From the NCBI GenBank assembly GCA_019918135.1, contig WBZZ01005895.1:62001-126000 (forward strand): DNA of 64,000 nucleotides. The letters run 5' to 3'. The DNA comes from Paulinella micropora. Taxonomy: Eukaryota > Cercozoa > Imbricatea > Euglyphida > Paulinellidae. Below the pieces are notes generated by a model. It saw only the letters and a list, made by a program, of their open reading frames with translations, searched no databases and was not told the origin of the DNA. Shown one piece after another: positions 34,372-43,012 of the stretch. Within the stretch, counting starts at the first letter, position 1, and each line of letters opens with the position of its first letter. The translations under genes were made by a program, and so were the position numbers.

Positions 34372-34761
34372 TCTTTTTTTTGAAGGGCAAACAAGATCCG
34401 GAGGTAATAGATTTGCACGAAGCAGTGAATATTTGACGCGCGCGTCCGGTACAGGGTCTGTAAAAAAAGATTTTTGCACGAGCGATGGCAGATCCACCCT
34501 CCCCCCCCCCTCCCTTCCCCCGCGACTCTCCTCTGCTCACACAGTGGCTTTTTTTCTGTATGTACTAGCGCCCTGTGTGCGAGAGTGCATAAAAGGAGCT
34601 CTGCGCATGTAACTAAGAAAGTGTGGATGTTACATTTTCTTTTCTCTTCAGAAGCTAAAATGGAAAAAAAGTTTTTTAATTATAACACAAGACAAGAGCT
34701 GTCTAATCTCAGACAGGGGTGTGTACAAAAAAACAGCCGTAATGTGTATTTTTTTACCTGA

Positions 34762-37587
34762 TCACAGGTAATCCCCTGCAGGAGGATAGGCAAACAATGT
34801 GCATTCCTCTGCAATTCGAAAAGCGTCTATGTCCTGCACCATGTCAGGTTTCAATTCATATCGTGAGAAGTTTTTGCCGCTTTCTTTGAATTGGCCATCA
34901 GAACGCCCCGGGTTGATCATGCGGACTAACTGGCAGGGTAACATAGCTCGAAGAACCTGTGCACTTTGGCTGATTGCGTGTTGGGCAGGCAGGGTCTTGT
35001 GCGGGCAGGCTTGGAGCAGGTCAGTAACGTAGCGCCCCGGCTTCCACTTGGCTACGACTCGTGGCAGCGTCTCAAGTATCCGACGCAGGCAACTCGTGAT
35101 TGCAACCCGATTTAAGTCTAGCGTTGTCAGTTCCAGTCCCTCTGGCTGAGCCCCCCTTTGTATGTCGAGGGTGAGTGCTCTGAGAAGACTAGCAATAGCA
35201 GTCGCGACGGGCAGGATGACTTTCTGCTGATCGAAGAGAGCAACGAAGCTGCCTGGCTTGTGCTCCTGTTGGTATATCTCATGTAGATTGAATTCTCGCA
35301 GAAGCTTGAGCAGACGGCAGCGGGGGACAAAGTCTGTCCGTTCGCACTCTCGTACCGTGTCCCAGTCTGGTTGTAGAATGGGGAACGCCGCCGCAAAAAC
35401 GAACAGAGCTTTCTTGTCAGCGTGCAGTTCCTGTGCGACCTCTGGGTTATTGGAACGGATAGTGCGCTCCTCCTCGTTCAATAGTCCGCTGGACAGCCGC
35501 TTGGCTTCTTCCGCGATCTGTTCTTGTGTGAGCAAGTCCTCCTCTTCTTCTTGGTTTTCACTGGCCGGGTCAGACTCTGTCACGGGCTGTTGGCGCCGCG
35601 CGTTGTAGGCTGCGACCAGTCTTCGCTCGTTTGCTGTGCGGCTCTCCAGGCGTTGGTCCTTGGCAGTGCGCAGGCTTTGGAGTAGCTCGGCCTGTTCCGT
35701 CCTGGCAGCTTCTCTCAGTGCGTCATGCTGCTTACTTTCCTCCCGTGTTTGCGCGGTCTCTTGTAAATGGTCTTCAAGCAAAAAGTCGTGCCGAGTCTTG
35801 GCGGGCGGGAGCCGCAGCTTGGAGAAGTCCACAAACGCGGGTGTGTGAAGACCCATCTGGCGGAGGAACCACAGAAGTTCACGTAGTGCGTGGTTGCGGC
35901 TGCGTGCAGCCGCGAGTGTGTTGTAAGAAGCACAGAGTGCGACCCAACCATCTGCTTTGCGCCAGTGCATGTTATCTGCTGCAGGCTTTTGGGTGGCCCA
36001 ATCACTGTGAACGCCGTAGACTTTTTCAGTAGCCACGGTGTGCTTTTCTTCGCGGTAGATGCTCTTGCGGATCTGGGCCAGGGTGTCGGGACCCCTGGTA
36101 GAGTGGTTTTGGGGTCGGGAGACGCAGATGTGCCATTGGCGTAGGCGCAGAAAACGAACTCGTCCCGCCATTTGAATGTAGTTGAGCATGGGCACTTGGT
36201 TGTTACTGATGTAACTAAACATCGCCGAGAAATACTGAGCGGAAAAATCAAAGCCCACAGTGAGCACGCTGGTGAAGATCACGACATCTACTTTCATCCA
36301 TTCTTGCACTATCTGGTCGTGCGCGCGCTTGAAGTCCGAGAGGCGCTCGCTCCCTTGGTGGTAGAGCAGGACCTTGATGCCCAAGAATCTGGCCTTCAGT
36401 TTGCGTTTGAGCAGGCGAGCCTGGCGCTTTGTGTCATGTGCTATGGCAACGCGTTCCCCTCGGGAGAGAGCGAGCTCAAGGGCTCGGCGAATGCTCTTGG
36501 AGCCGCGGTGGATGAAGACGTCTCTCAGCATGTGCGCGGTGTGCTTGTTGATGTAAAAGATGGTGTTTTGGGCCGTGGCGCGCCCTCCGTCAGTCCAGAG
36601 CTGGTTGAACTCGTCTGGGTTGGGGGGCGCGTTGAGGATTTCCTGTAAAACGCGAATGGTTTTCTGGCCTAAGAAAGCATCCATGGCTAGGACACAGCGA
36701 CTGCTTCGGAGCACGCGTGCGAACATGGTGGCATTTTGCTGGTTAAGGTTTCCTTTGCACAGCCAGGCGGTGACGTTGAAGAGGGTGGATTCGCTCTCGT
36801 CCAGCACCACTAAGTCGAACGGGGCTTTGTCGATGAGCTTGTGCAATGATTCATACTGGTAGACGACCTTGTGAGGGTCTCGCTTGGTTGATTTTTTGGC
36901 CAGATCCTGGTAGAAGTCGATCTTGATGCCCGCCCTTTTCAACGCCAGCTCCAGCCGGTGGTGCAGGCTGGCATTGAAAGTTATTCGGGGGCCTATCATG
37001 AGACAGCGGAACGCGTGGTCCCGAGAGCGGCGCAGCTTGGACAGGGTTTGTATCTCTTGCGCGGAGAAGAAGTCGTCTGGGTTGTGACCCTCGATACCGA
37101 GCAGAAGGCGGGCTAACGCCTCTGTCTTGCCGGTCCCCATGCAAGCGCGCAGGAAGACCAGCCGTGCCCCTTCGGGCAGGGCTAGCTTGCGCACCCAGCG
37201 CGAATCATATTCCATGGTTATTGCCTCTGGGTCCCTCCCAAAGTCGTGTGCTTGCTCTCCGCCCTCATAGACCTGGTTTTCATAATGTGGAAAAAGGAAA
37301 CGGAAACCGCCCGGCTTTTGTGCGCGCAGCTCAGCTTCAGCGATGTCGGATGCCGACGCCTCGGGGGGGAGCTCGAGGCGGCGGCAACGGGTGGGCGGCT
37401 CGGCCAGACGACGTTTCTTGCGCCTGGGCGGTCGCTCAGGCTCCGCCTTGATCTCTTTTTCCACGTTATGAAAACAGGCCGCGCACTGCTGCAGCCACCA
37501 CGCATAGTCATCTCGGGAGATGCGCCGGGTCGCGCCCGTGCAGTCAGGGCAGGGGACTAGGAAGATATCTGAGTAGTGGTATTGCAC
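34762..37587 (-). CDS. Origin-binding-protein-like superfamily 2 helicase
   Basis: 941 residues. The N terminus has a CPDC...CAAC zinc-like pair. Helicase motifs follow in order: Walker A M-G-T-G-K-T-E-A near residue 153, motif Ia region with GPRITFN, Walker B V-V-L-D-E-S-E near 265, and motif VI Q-M-A-G-R-V-R near 470. This matches the herpes UL9/giant-virus origin-binding helicase family (Pfam Origin_OBP), which unwinds replication origins. Residues about 725-941 form the module shared with the HNH protein. The first codon of the frame is GTG and no better ATG is near, so the start is uncertain; an acidic stretch lies just upstream. It directly follows the primase-polymerase gene on the same strand, consistent with a replication operon-like block. 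Confidence 0.8.
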   Translation of the reverse strand: MQYHYSDIFLVPCPDCTGATRRISRDDYAWWLQQCAACFHNVEKEIKAEPERPPRRKKRRLAEPPTRCRRLELPPEASASDIAEAELRAQKPGGFRFLFPHYENQVYEGGEQAHDFGRDPEAITMEYDSRWVRKLALPEGARLVFLRACMGTGKTEALARLLLGIEGHNPDDFFSAQEIQTLSKLRRSRDHAFRCLMIGPRITFNASLHHRLELALKRAGIKIDFYQDLAKKSTKRDPHKVVYQYESLHKLIDKAPFDLVVLDESESTLFNVTAWLCKGNLNQQNATMFARVLRSSRCVLAMDAFLGQKTIRVLQEILNAPPNPDEFNQLWTDGGRATAQNTIFYINKHTAHMLRDVFIHRGSKSIRRALELALSRGERVAIAHDTKRQARLLKRKLKARFLGIKVLLYHQGSERLSDFKRAHDQIVQEWMKVDVVIFTSVLTVGFDFSAQYFSAMFSYISNNQVPMLNYIQMAGRVRFLRLRQWHICVSRPQNHSTRGPDTLAQIRKSIYREEKHTVATEKVYGVHSDWATQKPAADNMHWRKADGWVALCASYNTLAAARSRNHALRELLWFLRQMGLHTPAFVDFSKLRLPPAKTRHDFLLEDHLQETAQTREESKQHDALREAARTEQAELLQSLRTAKDQRLESRTANERRLVAAYNARRQQPVTESDPASENQEEEEDLLTQEQIAEEAKRLSSGLLNEEERTIRSNNPEVAQELHADKKALFVFAAAFPILQPDWDTVRECERTDFVPRCRLLKLLREFNLHEIYQQEHKPGSFVALFDQQKVILPVATAIASLLRALTLDIQRGAQPEGLELTTLDLNRVAITSCLRRILETLPRVVAKWKPGRYVTDLLQACPHKTLPAQHAISQSAQVLRAMLPCQLVRMINPGRSDGQFKESGKNFSRYELKPDMVQDIDAFRIAEECTLFAYPPAGDYL

Positions 37588-37847
37588 GGGGCGGGGGGGC
37601 TCGGCGGCCTGCGTTGGAGCCGCCCGAGCTCTTTGTCCTCCCCTGCCGCTTTTTCTTCTTCTTCCCCTTCGTCAGGTCCTGCGTTGTCTTGCTGATCGTT
37701 TTCTGTGTCTTCTTCTTCATTGTCGTCTTCGTCGTCGTCGTCTGCTGGTTCCCCCGTCTCTGTGCCAGGCCGCCCGCGTGGCACGGAGGGGTCTTTAAGC
37801 GAACCTGCGACCTGGATGTGCTCTAGGGCGTTGTAACAGTGCTCAGG

Positions 37848-38546
37848 CTAGCCCGCCTCGTGCAGAAGTCTCTGCAAGTCACTGAAATGTGAGGAGACCA
37901 GATAGGGCAATAGCTGTGCCTCGAGCTCAGCTCGTTCAAAGGCATCGAGCTCTCCCGCCCCCCCTTCGGAAGCCCGAACTCGCGCTGTGTCATCCGATTC
38001 CTTGGCAGAGGGTTCCTCGTCGAACACGGGTTCCTCGTCGTCTTCCTCGCTCGGCATGAACGAGGACGACGAGGAGGAGGAGTTGCTGGCAGCATCGCGC
38101 CCTGTCTTAGCAGCAGCATCATCGGTCATGTTGTCTCCGTCGTCTGTGTCGCTCATCCTGTCATCATTGGCAACAGGTGATTTGTCGTCGACAGGCTCGT
38201 CGTGGTCACCAGCGGAGCTGCTAGAACTGCTGCTAGAACTGCTGCTAGAACTGCTGCTAGAACTGCTGCTAGAACTGCTGGAGGAGGTGCCCCCTGCTAG
38301 CAGCCTGTCGCGTTGCTCTGCCCAAGGCTCAAACAGGTTGCCGATTAGGACCGATTGCTGTGCCAAATTGTGCGCGGCGCGGCAACGTGTGCCATGGCAT
38401 CGGTAGAAAACGTTTCCACCCACTCCCAGATACACGTAGGCGTTGTTATGCTGGTGAAACATAGCTTTGTTCTGTTCGCCCACCAAAGTAGCAACGCAAA
38501 CGCTCCCATTGGCGTTGGTCCTCGCGCTGTGGCGTCTGCGCTGCAC
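37848..38546 (-). CDS. Primase-polymerase (UL52-like), C-terminal zinc piece
   Basis: Frame is open upstream to about 38680. Contains CLFHEVQRRRHS, FHQHNNAYVYLG and FYRCHGTRC, the Cys/His pattern of the herpes UL52/PrimPol zinc domain that follows the polymerase core and is needed for primer synthesis. Then a poly-serine tract and an acidic tail. Same gene as 38687-39388 and 39196-39981; overall broken about two or three times. Confidence 0.7.
   Translation of the reverse strand: MQRRRHSARTNANGSVCVATLVGEQNKAMFHQHNNAYVYLGVGGNVFYRCHGTRCRAAHNLAQQSVLIGNLFEPWAEQRDRLLAGGTSSSSSSSSSSSSSSSSSSSSSSSSAGDHDEPVDDKSPVANDDRMSDTDDGDNMTDDAAAKTGRDAASNSSSSSSSFMPSEEDDEEPVFDEEPSAKESDDTARVRASEGGAGELDAFERAELEAQLLPYLVSSHFSDLQRLLHEAG
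38217..38283. repeat. 12-nt tandem repeat encoding serine
   Basis: About five units of GCTGCTAGAACT, read as poly-Ser on the minus strand. Confidence 0.85.
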
Positions 38547-38686
38547 CTCGTGAAAAAGACACAGCCGCCCTTGCTTATCCCGAGCAGTTCTAACTACGAA
38601 GAGTTGATTGCCAGTTTTTTTGTCCTGCTGAACCGATATCTGAGAGGTTCTATCGCCCCAATCCGCCAGCAGCAGCCTAAGCTTCT

Positions 38687-39388
38687 TTAGAGCCTAAGCT
38701 TCTTTAGAATAAGCTGTTGCTGCTCGTGAATGATGGCTGGCGGGACAGCACACTGCCCAGCCCGCTGGCGCGTGTTGGAGGGAGGAGCAGAGGGGGCTCG
38801 GGGGGCAGCATGCCCCCCGGGTGGTATGGCACTTCCTGAAACGTAGACGGTGGCGGGTCCGCGCCGAGAGTGATTGGGGCAGTGCACCAACCAATCCTCG
38901 TAGCTGGGCAAAGGATGCGGCTGCGCACCGGCACGCAGGAGGTCGGGTACTTTCTGCGAGCCCGGGACCCGCCAGCAGCGGTTCTTGGTGTATACAGCAA
39001 CGTCGATCATGTGGCCTGTGTTCTTGGGATGTTTGTAAAGAGGCGAGCTAGTGTCGATGCGAAGCTCGAGGACCAGATCACTCAGCTCACTAGCGACACC
39101 AGCTTGCCTTTCTACAGCCTGCACTAGCGGGCTGGTCAGTGTGCTGGTAGTGGTAGGCGACAAAGACGTGGTGGTGACTGTAGGCGCGCTGGCACCTACA
39201 GTCGCGCTGGCGCGTGCTGGAGGTGAGGGGGGCAAGGGGGGCAGAGGGGGCATGCTGGGGGGGGCATACTGCCCCCCGTGGGAACAAGGAGGTCCTGTGT
39301 GCGTGTGAATGCAGCTGTTCCGCAGAGGCCGGAGGGCAGGCTCTCTGTAGGCGTCGGGCGTGTGCCATAGCCGCTGGGGATGGTGCAT
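38687..39388 (-). CDS. Primase-polymerase, middle piece with element
   Basis: 233 residues. The informative part is IDVAVYTKNRCWRVPGSQK, the conserved primase block after the catalytic core, followed by LPSYEDWLVHCP. The N-terminal part is Pro/Thr-rich, and a palindromic element (38757-38821) is translated near the C terminus as IPPGGHAAPRAPSAPP. Belongs with 39196-39981. Confidence 0.65.
   Translation of the reverse strand: MHHPQRLWHTPDAYREPALRPLRNSCIHTHTGPPCSHGGQYAPPSMPPLPPLPPSPPARASATVGASAPTVTTTSLSPTTTSTLTSPLVQAVERQAGVASELSDLVLELRIDTSSPLYKHPKNTGHMIDVAVYTKNRCWRVPGSQKVPDLLRAGAQPHPLPSYEDWLVHCPNHSRRGPATVYVSGSAIPPGGHAAPRAPSAPPSNTRQRAGQCAVPPAIIHEQQQLILKKLRL
38757..38821. repeat. Palindromic MITE-like element in primase gene
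   Basis: CCAGCCCGC-TGGC-GCGTGTTGG, purine spacer, then GGGGGGCAGCATGCCCCCC. Confidence 0.85.
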
Positions 39389-39981
39389 GTTTGTTGCATG
39401 AGCCAGTGTTTGACGAAAGCCCCCGCGTCGTGGACGCTGTCAAAGACAATGTTGGGAAAAGCGACATGGAACGAGTTTTTGTACCAGCCGGCCCCGCAGG
39501 ACCTGCCCAGGTCGTTGGCGTGCATTTCGTTGGCGCCCGGCGAGGCTAGGCCGAACTGGGAGAGGGCCGCGCGCACGGCGCTCTGCAGCGCGCGCAGACG
39601 CTGCGCTGCGCTAGGGTCTGCTTCTCCATGCGAGTACCACTCCAAGTCAAAGTAGAGGGCACACTGCCCCTGTATGATGACGAAAAAGCTGCGCTCCATC
39701 GGGTTGACGCAGCGGTAGATGTCTTCGTAAAAGGTCCTGGGGTCCGGACAGGAGCCGAACAGGTGGCGCTCGGACAAGCCGGGCCGCCCTTGCGCGTCTG
39801 CGGTGGGAGGTAACATGAGCTTGTAAAAGAACTGGTGGTTCTGGGCCTTGCCCTCGGCGAAACAAGCCTCTGACGGGTAGGAATTGGCGCCGCCCGACTC
39901 GAACAGAGAGACGGGCCTGGGCAGCCCCCGCGTCAGCAGGACCCTGCGGGGCGCCCGCCGTGCCTGGGCGGCCGCCGCCAT
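39196..39981 (-). CDS. Primase-polymerase, catalytic N-terminal piece
   Basis: 261 residues. Contains ALYFDLEWY, the D-x-E metal-binding motif of archaeo-eukaryotic primases, then S-x-G-A-G-W-Y-K-N-S-F-H-V-A-F, the second conserved block with its His. This is the PrimPol core that makes primers for viral DNA replication. The first codon at 39981 lies in an Ala-rich start. The last about 45 residues translate a proline-rich element derivative. Divergently placed from nothing closer than the PhyH-like gene upstream. Confidence 0.8.
   Translation of the reverse strand: MAAAAQARRAPRRVLLTRGLPRPVSLFESGGANSYPSEACFAEGKAQNHQFFYKLMLPPTADAQGRPGLSERHLFGSCPDPRTFYEDIYRCVNPMERSFFVIIQGQCALYFDLEWYSHGEADPSAAQRLRALQSAVRAALSQFGLASPGANEMHANDLGRSCGAGWYKNSFHVAFPNIVFDSVHDAGAFVKHWLMQQTCTIPSGYGTRPTPTESLPSGLCGTAAFTRTQDLLVPTGGSMPPPACPLCPPCPPHLQHAPARL
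39206..39290. repeat. Diverged palindromic element in primase gene
   Basis: CGCGCTGGCGCGTGCTGG core remnant, purine spacer, then GGGGGGCATACTGCCCCCC. Confidence 0.65.
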
Positions 39982-40234
39982 TTTTTGTGTATGTGGGGGG
40001 GGGGGGGGGGGGGGATTTTGCTCTTAAAGACTCTCTTAATTTTGCAGGAAGAAAGGAGACAGAAAGAAAAGCAAGTCTGTCCCCTTTCCCTACCTTCCCC
40101 CCCCCCCTTCTGTCTCTCTCCTCCCTTCCCCCCCCCCCTCCCTCGCCTCTTTCCCGTCTTCCTCTCTCCCCCCTCTTCCCCCTCTTTCCCTCCTCTCCCC
40201 CCCCCCGCCTTTCTTTGGAAGGTTTAGCATAAGA

Positions 40235-40265
40235 AAGAGAGAAACGTCTTCTTTAATAAAAATAC
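40235..40265 (-). terminator. AATAAA-type 3' end region
   Basis: T/A-rich stretch with TTTAATAAAAATAC just before the stop of the PhyH-like gene region. Confidence 0.35.
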
Positions 40266-40269
40266 AAGT

Positions 40270-40333
40270 TTTAGCCCAGTCCGCTGGTGGGAGGGGTAGC
40301 AGGGGGGTTCGGGGGTAGCATCCCCCCCGTGCC
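40270..40333. repeat. Diverged palindromic element at gene end
   Basis: CCCAGTCCGCTGGTGGG, purine spacer, GGGGGTAGCATCCCCCCC; supplies the last residues (GGMLPPNPPATPP) of the PhyH-like frame. Confidence 0.7.
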
Positions 40334-40672
40334 GAGCACCAAGGCTCCATAGTCTCTCAGGATGGTCTCGGCGGGGAGCGCACAGCTCTGCAGGGGTCGG
40401 AAGGACTTGTGGCGGGGGTAAGCCAGCTGCTGCGTAATAGCCATGGGCTTGCCAGCGCTGTCGTAGGTCACGTAGTGATTGGTCTGGGCCCCCCGCCGCA
40501 CGAACTCTTCACGGTCGCGGCGTACCTTGGCGAGGTCCGCCTGGCCCAAGAGCGAGGTTGGGACCAGGTTGACAAACGCCGCCACTCGCAGCCAGGGGGT
40601 GGTCGGGTCCGGTGGCTTGGGGGCGGTAGTGCGTGCTGGTATGTTAGTGTGCGTCACCGCCGAATCAAACAA
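40271..40672 (-). CDS. PhyH-like dioxygenase, C-terminal piece
   Basis: 133 residues. LRVAAFVNLVPTSLL, then AKVRRDREEFVRRGAQTNHYVTYD continue the PhyH-like gene; the terminus is encoded by the palindromic element. One of three pieces of a gene broken about twice. Confidence 0.5.
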   Translation of the reverse strand: MFDSAVTHTNIPARTTAPKPPDPTTPWLRVAAFVNLVPTSLLGQADLAKVRRDREEFVRRGAQTNHYVTYDSAGKPMAITQQLAYPRHKSFRPLQSCALPAETILRDYGALVLGTGGMLPPNPPATPPTSGLG

Positions 40673-41100
40673 GAGCAGAGAGCCCGCGCCACGTGCGGCA
40701 TGTACCAGACGAGCCTCTGGGGGTCAAAGACCTGCCGCTGGACTTGGAGCGCTTTGTTGCCGTAGGGCACGTAGTTGACGCCGCGGCGCGGCTTCATGAC
40801 CTCGAGCACCTTGGCGTGTAATCGCTGGGAGCCCGCGACCGCGGCGAAGCCTCCTGTCTCAAAGCTAGTGTCGGTCAGGCAGAGCATGCCCTGCAGGCAG
40901 CGACGCCCGCTCAGCGCCGGTGCGAGCGTGGCGCCCTTGTCCATGTGTGGCCAGGCGTCCTTGGTTTTGTACGCCGGATTGTACGTAAAATCACGAAAAA
41001 CGCTGCAGGTGTCAAAGCTGCTGAGACAGGGCTCCCCGGGCTGTACGTCCAGGGCGCGTTGGAAGACGTTGGTGCGCCATACCAGCTGCCGGGCCGCCAC
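40654..41100 (-). CDS. PhyH-like dioxygenase, middle piece with metal site
   Basis: 148 residues. AWPHMDKGA has the H-x-D iron-ligand pattern, followed by LCLTDTSFETGGFAAVAGSQRLH, which matches the PhyH family block (G-G-F-x-x-x-P-G-S-x-R-x-H). These Fe(II)/2-oxoglutarate dioxygenases hydroxylate lipids or other small molecules. The pieces before and after lie in other frames. Confidence 0.65.
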   Translation of the reverse strand: MAARQLVWRTNVFQRALDVQPGEPCLSSFDTCSVFRDFTYNPAYKTKDAWPHMDKGATLAPALSGRRCLQGMLCLTDTSFETGGFAAVAGSQRLHAKVLEVMKPRRGVNYVPYGNKALQVQRQVFDPQRLVWYMPHVARALCSCLIRR

Positions 41101-41468
41101 ATAAAGCGAGAGTGTTGAATGCCTGTCTTGTTGTCCTTGATAATACCTACTGAGTTTATGCCCGGCCAGTTGCTGTTGGTCCAGGTCTCAGGGTCGTGCG
41201 GGTCGATCAGCGGGTTGATGCGCCTCAAGTCGGCATTCAACAGTTCGAGCAGCGAGGCGACGTCGGTTGGCGAGATGGCGTTCTCGATCACGCAGAAGCC
41301 CTGCGAGTCAAACTCCGCCAGCCACGCCTGGTGGTCGTCTAGTAGCAGCCCGTTCAGGTATGGTTTGATGATGTCTTCACGTGCGAGCTCCTGCAAGTAA
41401 GTCGCATTATCGCCCAGCTTGGGCCTTTTCTGACGTCCCGTCGGCTCGGTCACTAGTGCACGCCGCAT
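40911..41468 (-). CDS. PhyH-like dioxygenase, N-terminal piece
   Basis: Start at ATG 41468 (MRRALVTEPTG). FDSQGFCVIENAISPTDVASLLELL is the typical PhyH N-terminal helix pattern (G-F-x-V-I-x-x-x-x-S-x-x-x-V). Later residues overlap the middle piece and become a shadow. Confidence 0.65.
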   Translation of the reverse strand: MRRALVTEPTGRQKRPKLGDNATYLQELAREDIIKPYLNGLLLDDHQAWLAEFDSQGFCVIENAISPTDVASLLELLNADLRRINPLIDPHDPETWTNSNWPGINSVGIIKDNKTGIQHSRFMWRPGSWYGAPTSSNAPWTYSPGSPVSAALTPAAFFVILRTIRRTKPRTPGHTWTRAPRSHRR

Positions 41469-41604
41469 AGTGTTCTGTATACAAAAGAAAACAGAGGCCT
41501 GGCCAAGCTGATCCAGTGTGTTTTGTGTCGGGGTTGGACATGGTTTGGGGGGGGGGGTGTCTCTCTCGTCGCCAAAACTCACCTCCCCCCCCCCCCCCGA
41601 AGGA

Positions 41605-41623
41605 GGGGGGTGCCCCCCCCCCC
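41605..41623 (+). promoter_or_regulatory. G-TGC-C motif
   Basis: GGGGGG-TG-C11, oriented toward the gene at 41802, about 185 bases before it. Confidence 0.45.
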
Positions 41624-41770
41624 ATTTTTTCTGTCTTGCTTTGCTTCTCCTCTCCTTTTCCCCTTTCCTTTCCTACCCCCCTGATATTGGGACTATACAG
41701 TCGCTATTTCTTGCTATTGGTAATATCGCTATTAGTAATAAAAGGTCCTTTCCCCCCCCCCCCCCCTTTC

Positions 41771-41787
41771 ACCCCTCTGTGAGGGGT
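41771..41787. repeat. Small leader hairpin
   Basis: ACCCCTC-TGT-GAGGGGT, 15 bases before ATG 41802. Confidence 0.7.
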
Positions 41788-41801
41788 AGAGGAGACTTTG
41801 C

Positions 41802-42827
41802 ATGGCCGAACCAGACAGCTCGCCTGAGCCAAAGGTGTTTTTAAAACTCGAGCCGATCGACCGTGCGAGATTTGCTCGACTTGTACAACAGGAAGAAGAC
41901 AAAAAAAATCAGAGGAAATTGCAAGGGGAGAAAAAGCTGTACCTACGCAGAACCCCCTACTTAAACGGAACATTGGAGGTTAAAGCCTCCAGTGGCAAAG
42001 ATGATGATGCCGGCTCGGTTCGCTGGGTTAATGTTGGCTATCATCGCAAAAAGGGTGGTGGGCACGACAATGGCATGCCGAAGGAAGAGTTTAATACAGA
42101 AGATTTCACTCGCGCCCTGCTGCAAATTGCGTACAGAGTTCGCTTCCTGGACTATACCTCGATTGTGTACCCTGCTGACAGTTCCGGCCTACTTTCTTTT
42201 GCGAACCACAACGATGCTCTTTATACATTTCACCGAAATTTGCAAGATTTTTCGCAAGACGGCGTTGTACCCTTGTGGCTCCCCGCATCAGCCAAACTAA
42301 CAGTACACACTGAACACAAATCAGACGAGATACGTAACATGTGTATAACAGCTAAAGATGACAGCAAACTCTATGTTACTCACGGAAGAGAGAACTGGAA
42401 AGTTGAGATAGAGAGGAGAGGCGTCTACCTACCATGGAAATTGCAAAAGGAAGGGATCGACGACATCGTGCTTCAAATCCTCTACAGAGCAGGGAACCCC
42501 CATTGGTCTCAGCTCACCGGGACGTACGTGCCTCTAGATCACGGAGACAATTCTTGTGATGCTACCGTCCAGATTGCTGTCGAATCTAGCGAGGTAGGCA
42601 AGTCTCTTTGGCGGTTGCTAAGTTGGGTGAAAGAAGCAGGGCCAGAACACAGCTTTATATATAAACTGCCGGCTGGCCACCGAAGGTTTGCGCACGCTCT
42701 CCCTCCCGCTCTTGAGTTCGAGCTTACAGAACTGCGCAGACAGATGCAGCAAGAATTTACGAATCTTTCTAAATTGATATCCTCTCAGCGCCCGCCAGAG
42801 GGGCAGCTGCAGGAAGAGGAGGAGTAG
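41802..42827 (+). CDS. Orphan protein, lower-GC island
   Basis: 341 residues from ATG 41802. Mixed alpha/beta sequence with natural codon use and distinctly lower GC than flanking genes; frame whole. A basic N terminus, central beta-rich part (VLQILYRAGNPHWSQL, GTYVPLDH), and a C-terminal helix with a Gln/Glu tail. No family recognised. The composition suggests more recent acquisition. Confidence 0.75.
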   Translation: MAEPDSSPEPKVFLKLEPIDRARFARLVQQEEDKKNQRKLQGEKKLYLRRTPYLNGTLEVKASSGKDDDAGSVRWVNVGYHRKKGGGHDNGMPKEEFNTEDFTRALLQIAYRVRFLDYTSIVYPADSSGLLSFANHNDALYTFHRNLQDFSQDGVVPLWLPASAKLTVHTEHKSDEIRNMCITAKDDSKLYVTHGRENWKVEIERRGVYLPWKLQKEGIDDIVLQILYRAGNPHWSQLTGTYVPLDHGDNSCDATVQIAVESSEVGKSLWRLLSWVKEAGPEHSFIYKLPAGHRRFAHALPPALEFELTELRRQMQQEFTNLSKLISSQRPPEGQLQEEEE

Positions 42828-42971
42828 GGGTGTGATGGCTGCCAAAGCTGCGCTTCGCAAGCTACTCGAAGCCATCTGTCATCAACAGGGGGATCTAACC
42901 AGCACAAGTCCACAAAATCGATGGTTGGCAGATCGCCGGTGATATATATGTTTTTGGTGCCAAACTATGTC

Positions 42972-43012
42972 CCAGGACTGAAAAAAAAAATTTTCTTTTA
43001 ATAAAAAACGTG
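42972..43012. terminator. Bidirectional A/T hairpin
   Basis: GAAAAAAAAAATTTTCTTTTAATAAAAAACG between the 41802 gene and the zinc-finger gene. Confidence 0.5.

Larger units (their letters stand above)
33610..34760. other. Long non-coding region with direct repeats
   Basis: No convincing gene. Holds the repeat pair at 33976-34131 and 34181-34371, a CCCCCAG-TTCG-CTGGGGG hairpin near 33841, and AT-rich sequence with TATA-like ATAAAAGG near 34588. Its right end resembles sequence near 32450-32620, so the region belongs to the duplicated block. Confidence 0.6.
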
